From assembly GCF_047495875.1 (NCBI RefSeq), contig NC_092467.1, positions 29,729,066 through 29,793,065 on the forward strand: a stretch of DNA of 64,000 nt, given 5' to 3'. The DNA comes from Pithys albifrons albifrons (lineage: Eukaryota > Chordata > Aves > Passeriformes > Thamnophilidae). The notes under the pieces were generated by a model that had not been told where the DNA came from, did no database searches, and saw only the letters and a program-made list of their open reading frames with translations. The position numbers were made by a program, and so were the translations under genes. Of this stretch, positions 58,225 to 64,000 are shown in pieces (positions within the stretch are counted from its first letter, which is position 1; every line of letters starts with the position of its first letter).

Positions 58225-58581
58225 AAAGCCATGAAGAAGGGACTGGAGCACAAGTCCTATGGGGAGAGGCTGAGGGAGCTGGGGGTGTTTAGCCTGGAGA
58301 AGAGGAGGCTCAGAGGTGACCTCAGCACTGTCTAGAACTACCTGAAGGGAAGTTCTGGCCAGGTGGGGGCTGGTCTCTTCTCCCAGGCACTCAGCAATAG
58401 GACAAGGGGTCATGGGCTTAAGCTCTGCCAGGGGAAATTGAAGTTGGATATCAGAAAAAAATTCTTTACAGAGAGAGTGCTCAGGCATTGGAATGGGCTG
58501 CCCAGAGAGGGGGTGGATTCACCATCCCTGGAGGTTTTTAAACACAGATTGGCCGTGGCGCTGAGTGCCATGATCTGGTAA
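58225..58581 (+). pseudogene. End of CR1 ORF2, broken by a stop
   Basis: The frame encodes the CR1 ORF2 C-terminus ([43 protein letters not shown]) and ends at TAA 58579-58581. An in-frame TAG at 58333-58335 interrupts it, so it is slightly more decayed than the related frame at 41171-41740. Endonuclease and RT domains are absent through 5' truncation. Confidence 0.9.
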
Positions 58582-58660
58582 ATGGACTAGAGTTGGACCA
58601 AGGGTTGGACTTGATGATCTTGGAGGTCTTTTCCAACCCAATCAATTCTATGATTCTAAT
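58225..58660 (+). mobile_element. Relatively young CR1 LINE, 3' 440 bp
   Basis: Sense CR1 of the same subfamily as 41077-41745, ending 'aatcaattctatgattcta' with two terminal octamers. It is 5' truncated near 58225. Confidence 0.95.
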
Positions 58661-61600
58661 AGTGCTCAGGACTGAAATATTTACTTTGCAGGGATGATTT
58701 TTGCTGTTGGTGTTTCTGTAATATAAATATTTTTATTTTGCTTTCAAGTGTCTTTTCCCAATAAATACAAAACATTTTTTGACTGACACACTCCCCTCTA
58801 ACTGCTCATACAAGAGACCATGAAGGCAAACACGGGTTCCCTTTCTGTCAAGACCTATGAGGGACCCTGTTTATGAAAAAGTGTAACATGTAAAATACTT
58901 TAAAATACTTTTTTTTAATAAATACTATGAAGTAGTTGACTCATTTTATGGACTGAGCAGGAGGAAGTAAGGAATAGCTCAGACAATTCCATGCATTTAT
59001 ATCCATTACATATGAACTCATTACACGTTGATCGTGGGAAGAATAAATTGTTCAGATTAAATCAATCTCCAGAGGGATAAAGTCCTAGACTTGTGCTATT
59101 AACTGCAATTGGCCACTTAACAGGAGACACCAGCAGAATAGCTAAAACACCAGGTACATCTCCCATTGATAACACATCCCACAAAGATTCCCATTGAAAA
59201 TTTGCCATAAAACCACAGCTAAAATCGGAATACAACAGGAGACAGACAACATATGAGTTTCAGAGTCCCATGTGATTATCCAGCCATCTCTCTTCCCTGC
59301 AAGCAGCTCCTACCCAACAAAAACAGCCCTTCCTGCCATGAGGAGACTCAGTTCATGAAGCAAAGGCCCAAAGAAGAAGGACACGAGGCTGCACAACCCC
59401 TTCCCTCCTACATGGCAGAACCAACATTTGCTGGAGGAGCCAGCTCAGGGCAGGCCAGCAGCAAGGAATTCTTGATCCTGCCTTTGGGAGAAATGAATAA
59501 TCATACTTCAAAAAAGAAAAAAAAAAAAGGAGTGAGAATAAAAGGCCAAATGTGTACAAAATTCAAGCAAGGCAGTCTTGGAAATCATAAGGCAGCTCAG
59601 AGTGCTGTAAGACAGGGATCTGTAACCTAATTGAATAGCTTGAAGTGCTCTGCTATCAGGGAATCAAAGCTCCACTGTCTGTGAAACAGCAGTAATGGTG
59701 TTTGCCCACCTTAGAGACAATGGGAGTGGTTACATGTGTGCAGAAATGTGATCAGGTAGAAAGCACTGTGGGATAAAAGTGCTAAATATTATTATTAGAG
59801 GGATGTTTTGGTACTCCAAAAAATACAGTTCACTCAAACTCTTCTATTTCTTTGACACTTGTAATAGGCTTCCAATGTGGCTTAAAAACCCCTGCTCAAA
59901 AATAAACATCAGAATAATGAGCTTTCCTTATTTAATTCACCAAATAGGCACAATAAGCTCATGTTTAAACAAAAAATGAAAAGGAAACTTGCTGCTGTGC
60001 CAGAACAGCAGCACAATCAATTTTAATTAGCATTGCTCATTGTGGGAAATGATAAGGTATCAGTCAAAGTAATTGGTGGTGTTGACAATTAGTCAAAGTT
60101 ATTAACATCTCAAGACCCAGGACAAAAAAAGCTCCCTGAATTTTAAGTATCTGGAGAAGGTTTGCTTTGAAATTCTTAATTTTTGCACAGTCTGAAAACA
60201 TTGCTCAGGTTTATTATTTGTGAGCTTTCCATCAGAGCACAAGTGCTGGAGTAACACAACCAACCCAACTGTCACCGGTGCTTGTTCAGTGGGAGTTTTC
60301 CAGGGAGAGCTGCTGCGAGTGGGGCTCCACCTCTCTGCTGCCTCCCTGCTTCCCACCCTTCTCCCTTTGTCTGCTCTGGTTGCTCATCCCAGATCCTATC
60401 CCGGACTGAATGGATCAGGAAATGCTCCCAGCCAAGGGAAATGCCTCCAGCTCAGAGCTGGAGCATCTCCAGCCCCCACATGGTCCCATCCTGGGAAAGA
60501 AGCCCGTGGGGCACACAGAGCCAGGGTGGAGCTGCTGCACAAGCACCAACTGCTACTGGAGGGACTGCCTGGACCACACCTTTTCATGGCCAATATGAGC
60601 AACTCAGACTGCTGAGCAGCTCAGGTCTAAGTCAGAGCTTCAAGAATAAGTCAATGCATCAAGTATAAGTCAAAGCCTATGAGAAGTGCCCTCAGACATG
60701 ATAAAGGGCAATTCCTGACTTTCACCTGGTCTCATTCACCCCTGGGCAGCCTCACAACTGTCCTGCCTGTGTTTGATATCTGAGTCTTGCTGAGACAAGA
60801 TCTGTGCTGGCAAAGAAGGCCAGTGATTATATGAACCCGCTGAGAAAACCAGATAACCCGTTTGTGTGGTCCAGATGAGAACTGACAAAGATTTCTAAAG
60901 GTTTATGGGTTATTATCAGGTTATTTTTCTGACCATCAAGACCATAAAGTCTCCACGGTGCAGCTCATTGTACCTTCCTGTTTTAGTTGGAAATTACCAA
61001 GACACTCAGTAAGCAGGGCCTGACCCACCTCAAAGAGTTTCAAAAGGATCACTTATGGACACAGCTGATGCTAAAAAAGGCAGAAAAAGATCGTCATCAA
61101 TTGAAGCAAAAAAACATTTGGTTAATCTGATGGATTAACAAAAATCCAACAAAAATCATGGAAATACTATGCCAATTGTTTTCTGCTAGAGGAGTTTCAG
61201 TGAAAACTCATTGTATTCCACCTCACACACCCCTCTGTACCTTTAATGTAAATAAGATGTATCTAACACAGCAATAGCCATCCTTCTGGTGTAAGTAGGT
61301 GTCACAGTTTAAAATAGCAGAGGTGACATGTATTGCTCATTTGTCCTTTTACTCACTTTAATGTGTTTATTTGTATGGAAATTAAAATGCAGGTAAAAAT
61401 ACCATCTGCCTCCCAAGCACATGTATCAGTTACACCAGCACAGCGATTCTCTGACCCTGGGCAATCACCACTCCCAACCTGGCTCAGCCTTTTGAGCAAC
61501 ACAGTGAAATATGAGGCCGCCACAAAGGGATAAACTGCTCCAAAAGCCAAGTGAGAGCCAAAGCAAAGCAACTCTGCTTTCAGTTCCCGCTCAGCCGCTG

Positions 61601-62605
61601 GCTCCCAGCATCAGTGAGGCTCTGCCACTGCGGCCACAAGATAAACACCATTTTCAAGGGCAATTTCCTATGACCAGTTACTTCATTTCTCATCATTTTC
61701 TGTCCAACTTCATAGATTACCACTTAAAATTGATTTATTCTTTCCCTTTCTGGCATTACTTTGCACTTGATTTAGAAGGGGGGCAGGGGGGTCTTTTCCC
61801 TCTGTTCCGTACAAAGGCGCCGTCACAAGACGATGGGCTCAGCTGGGTCTCAATTGACTCAAAGCACTGCTCAGGAGAGCAGCGTGTTATAAAGGCTAAA
61901 CCAACTCAAGAGGCATCTTCCAACCATTTCCCTCTCCTCCCTACTGCTAGAAATATTGTTTTCCAGATGCAGTGACTTGAGGTTTTATGTATGGAGCTCT
62001 GATTGTAAAGGAATGTTTTAACAGCCTCTAACAGCAAACAAAAGTTGTGCTGGGGTCTTCACAGGGTTTGAGGTTCCTCCTGCAGGCCGGTGGCACTCGC
62101 ACTTGAGATCAGATTAAAGCTGACAGAGATGAAACTGCTCTGGCCCACATCCTTGGGCTTGCTCCAGGGCCTCTCATCTGCATTTCATCGTGATGTGAGC
62201 ACATGTTCCCATCATTGGTACACTCATCTGCATCACTCTGAATGTTAATCACAGGCTAACCCAATTTCTTCAGCAAATTTATTACTTACTGTTCATTAAA
62301 GTTCATAAAAGCTAATGTGAGCCTGAAATAAGCAGAACACCCTTACCAAGAAGTCCTCAGTGACACAGCAATTCAGAGGGGGCAACATCAGCCCAAGGAG
62401 CTCCTCCTTGGAAGGTGCCAGAATCTTTCATACCTTCTCCACAGGATGCAAGGGGAGGGGAAGGAAGCAAGGGGGTACCAAGAGCTGTCCTAGCCCTTTA
62501 GGAAGCTCTAAAACTGCTGCCCTTGCAGGCACTCCCTTATCAAAACAAGCCCAGAATTTTTTTCAGAATTATCTAAAGATATTTCTGCAGTGCTCAGACA
62601 ACGCT
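58661..62605. other. No gene recognised
   Basis: Unique-looking sequence with an A-run at about 59511-59528. Open frames at 59253-59630, 60220-60668 and 61511-61975 have no domain signatures. Confidence 0.5.
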
Positions 62606-62660
62606 CATGTGCTTAAAACTAAGCATGTGCTTAAATCTAAGCATGTGCATAAAACCTGTG
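62606..62660. repeat. 18-bp tandem repeat, three units
   Basis: 'catgtgcttaaaactaag', 'catgtgcttaaatctaag' and 'catgtgcataaaacctgtg' follow one another with an 18-bp period. The 'aagcatgtgcttaa' motif also occurs in old amniote repeats, so this may be a relic of one. Confidence 0.8.
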
Positions 62661-63333
62661 CTGAGCAGGGCCTGAAGAAGCTGCATTTGTGTTTCTCACA
62701 TTGCAAAGGGATGGTCTAATGTATTCTAGGCAACAGCCAGAGAGAGCAAACATTACCATCTACCTCCCCGATGAACTCTGTGCATCTGAAATTATCTGTA
62801 TTTCCTACACCAGTTCCTCAAAACCTCAGGAACACACACAAATCCAAGCCTTCAACATCCCAAGTGGAAACTGCTAAAATTCTCCAAAGGACATTATGAT
62901 TGAAATATTCAATCAGATGATGCTACCATCAGAATAATGAAGCCTTTGGAGGATTTGCTTCATTGAGTATAAAATAATTTTGAGAGACACTTGAAAGGAA
63001 GAAACCAAGTCTGTGGGAAGGAACATGACCGACTTTTTGCCAGAAAGAGGATTATTCTGCAAGCCAGAAAATCACACCTCTTGGTAACCCAGCATCAGAT
63101 CTGCTTCTAGGCTAAAATTAGATGCCACAAAACATACAAATATAATTTTTGCACAGCTGTGTACATGGAAATGTATGTATCGAGAAATTACAGATGTTTA
63201 TTCTCCATTCCCCAAAATTTCCATAACCATAGAATGAATCCAGTCTGAAATTAGAAATTTGCTCTCTCCTTTAATTAAATCAATTTGCATTTTCTCTCAG
63301 CTGATTAAATAATAGAAAACTCAGAGGTGAAGG
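62661..63333. other. No gene recognised
   Basis: Unique-looking, AT-rich toward 63230-63320. Confidence 0.5.
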
Positions 63334-63532
63334 TGGGTTTTGTGATTAAGACACTGGACAAAGACCCGGGAGGGCTGAATTCAATTCCTGGCCCTGCCAC
63401 AAGAGTTCCTCTGCAACCTTGGGCTTAATCTCCTTGTGCCTCTTTTCCCCAGCTGTGGAAGAGGGATAATATCACACTCTCATGGTCTCCATCTTGCCTA
63501 TTAGACCATGAGCTCTTCAGGGAAAGGACAAT
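63334..63532 (+). mobile_element. MIR/CORE-type SINE, well preserved for a bird
   Basis: The whole MIR plan is readable: tRNA-derived 'gtgattaagacactggaca' and 'ttcaattcctggccctgcc', then 'gcaaccttgggcttaatct', 'ccttgtgcctcttttcccc', 'agctgtggaagagggataa' and a 3' 'gagctcttcagggaaagga'. This is the arrangement of amniote MIR elements. Edges are approximate. Confidence 0.75.
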
Positions 63533-64000
63533 TTAGTAAAGCTTGTAAGGACACCACCACTGCAACAGGAAGGGGTTGCAGTGGCACCTCCTGCCGCCCT
63601 GCCCCTTCAGACTCACAGCAGAAAGCCCCAACCTGCCCCTGCCTTTCCCACCTGGGCCAAGTCTGGGTGCAAGGAACATAAAACATGCTCAGGGGAAGCA
63701 ATGCAGGGCTTCTCAGGGACTGTTGTGCCCATCTTTTCCATAAGGAATGCTCTTGGCTTGACAAGGAAACTCCAAAGCGTGGGCAGGGTGGAACAGGAGC
63801 TTGGTGGGGCGAGATTTGCACTGAAGGACAAAGTAAGATGAAGCCAAACTTTTGATCACATTCTGTTTCCCAGGCCCTAATCCCATTCACAGAGCCTGGC
63901 ATTAAACAGCACTGCATTTTTGGCAAGCAAAGCTGAGGTGCAACCTAATGAGGGTCTAAAACTTGACTTTAATAGGGCCAAAATGTGCACAGTTCTCCAT
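63533..64000. other. No gene recognised
   Basis: The minus-strand 141-residue frame (63501-63926) overlaps plus-strand frames and has no signature. Nothing else is supportable. Confidence 0.45.

Noticed and set aside
1..64000. CRISPR arrays, operons, ribosome binding sites or phage-type systems
   Set aside because: The sequence is vertebrate nuclear DNA, and no regularly spaced repeat array or bacterial-type gene packing is present.

Overview
This window is a 64 kb piece of bird nuclear DNA with no gene that I can support. The bird assignment rests on many CR1 LINE copies, in both orientations and of several ages. A tRNA-Ile-headed SINE with a CR1-type tail (44222-44358) resembles the TguSINE1 type described from zebra finch and favours a passerine. 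Reading frames are short, overlap on both strands and lack family signatures. The exceptions are decayed transposon ORFs: CR1 ORF2 ends at 41171-41740 and 58225-58581, a CR1 reverse-transcriptase scrap near 55600, and a class-I endogenous retrovirus (ERV) fragment at 7905-8900. The window is probably intergenic or lies in a very large intron; no convincing exon was found.

Layout. 1-7059: mostly unique-looking sequence with two old MIR/CORE-SINE relics. 7060-9304: an ancient CR1 split by a younger composite element (7810-9116) flanked by a 10-bp target-site duplication. That composite is a 5S-rRNA-derived SINE whose middle is interrupted by about 1 kb of ERV sequence in permuted order. 9305-37560: unique-looking DNA, a G-rich minisatellite with higher-order structure (11664-12456), microsatellites and CR1 copies, two of them head to head (23785-24547). 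37562-38300: an inverted dimer of the same 5S-derived SINE, two near-complete arms facing away from a tRNA-Gln-like core, apparently with one shared target-site duplication. 38301-64000: more CR1 copies, two CpG-rich patches (42180-42410, 43541-43810), the tRNA-Ile SINE, a possible solo LTR (52844-53247), a GGGGAA polypurine array (54287-54490) and an old MIR (63334-63532).

The most interesting material is the 5S/tRNA SINE. There are three copies or arms (7810-9116, 37582-37891, 37990-38284). They share a 5S-derived head that keeps the internal pol III promoter region, an unrecognised body, and a tail ending in CACAC or (CATA)n. I do not recognise it as a named bird family. The inverted dimer and the ERV-interrupted copy are both unusual structures. 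All identity statements are from reading by eye; no alignment or database search was run.
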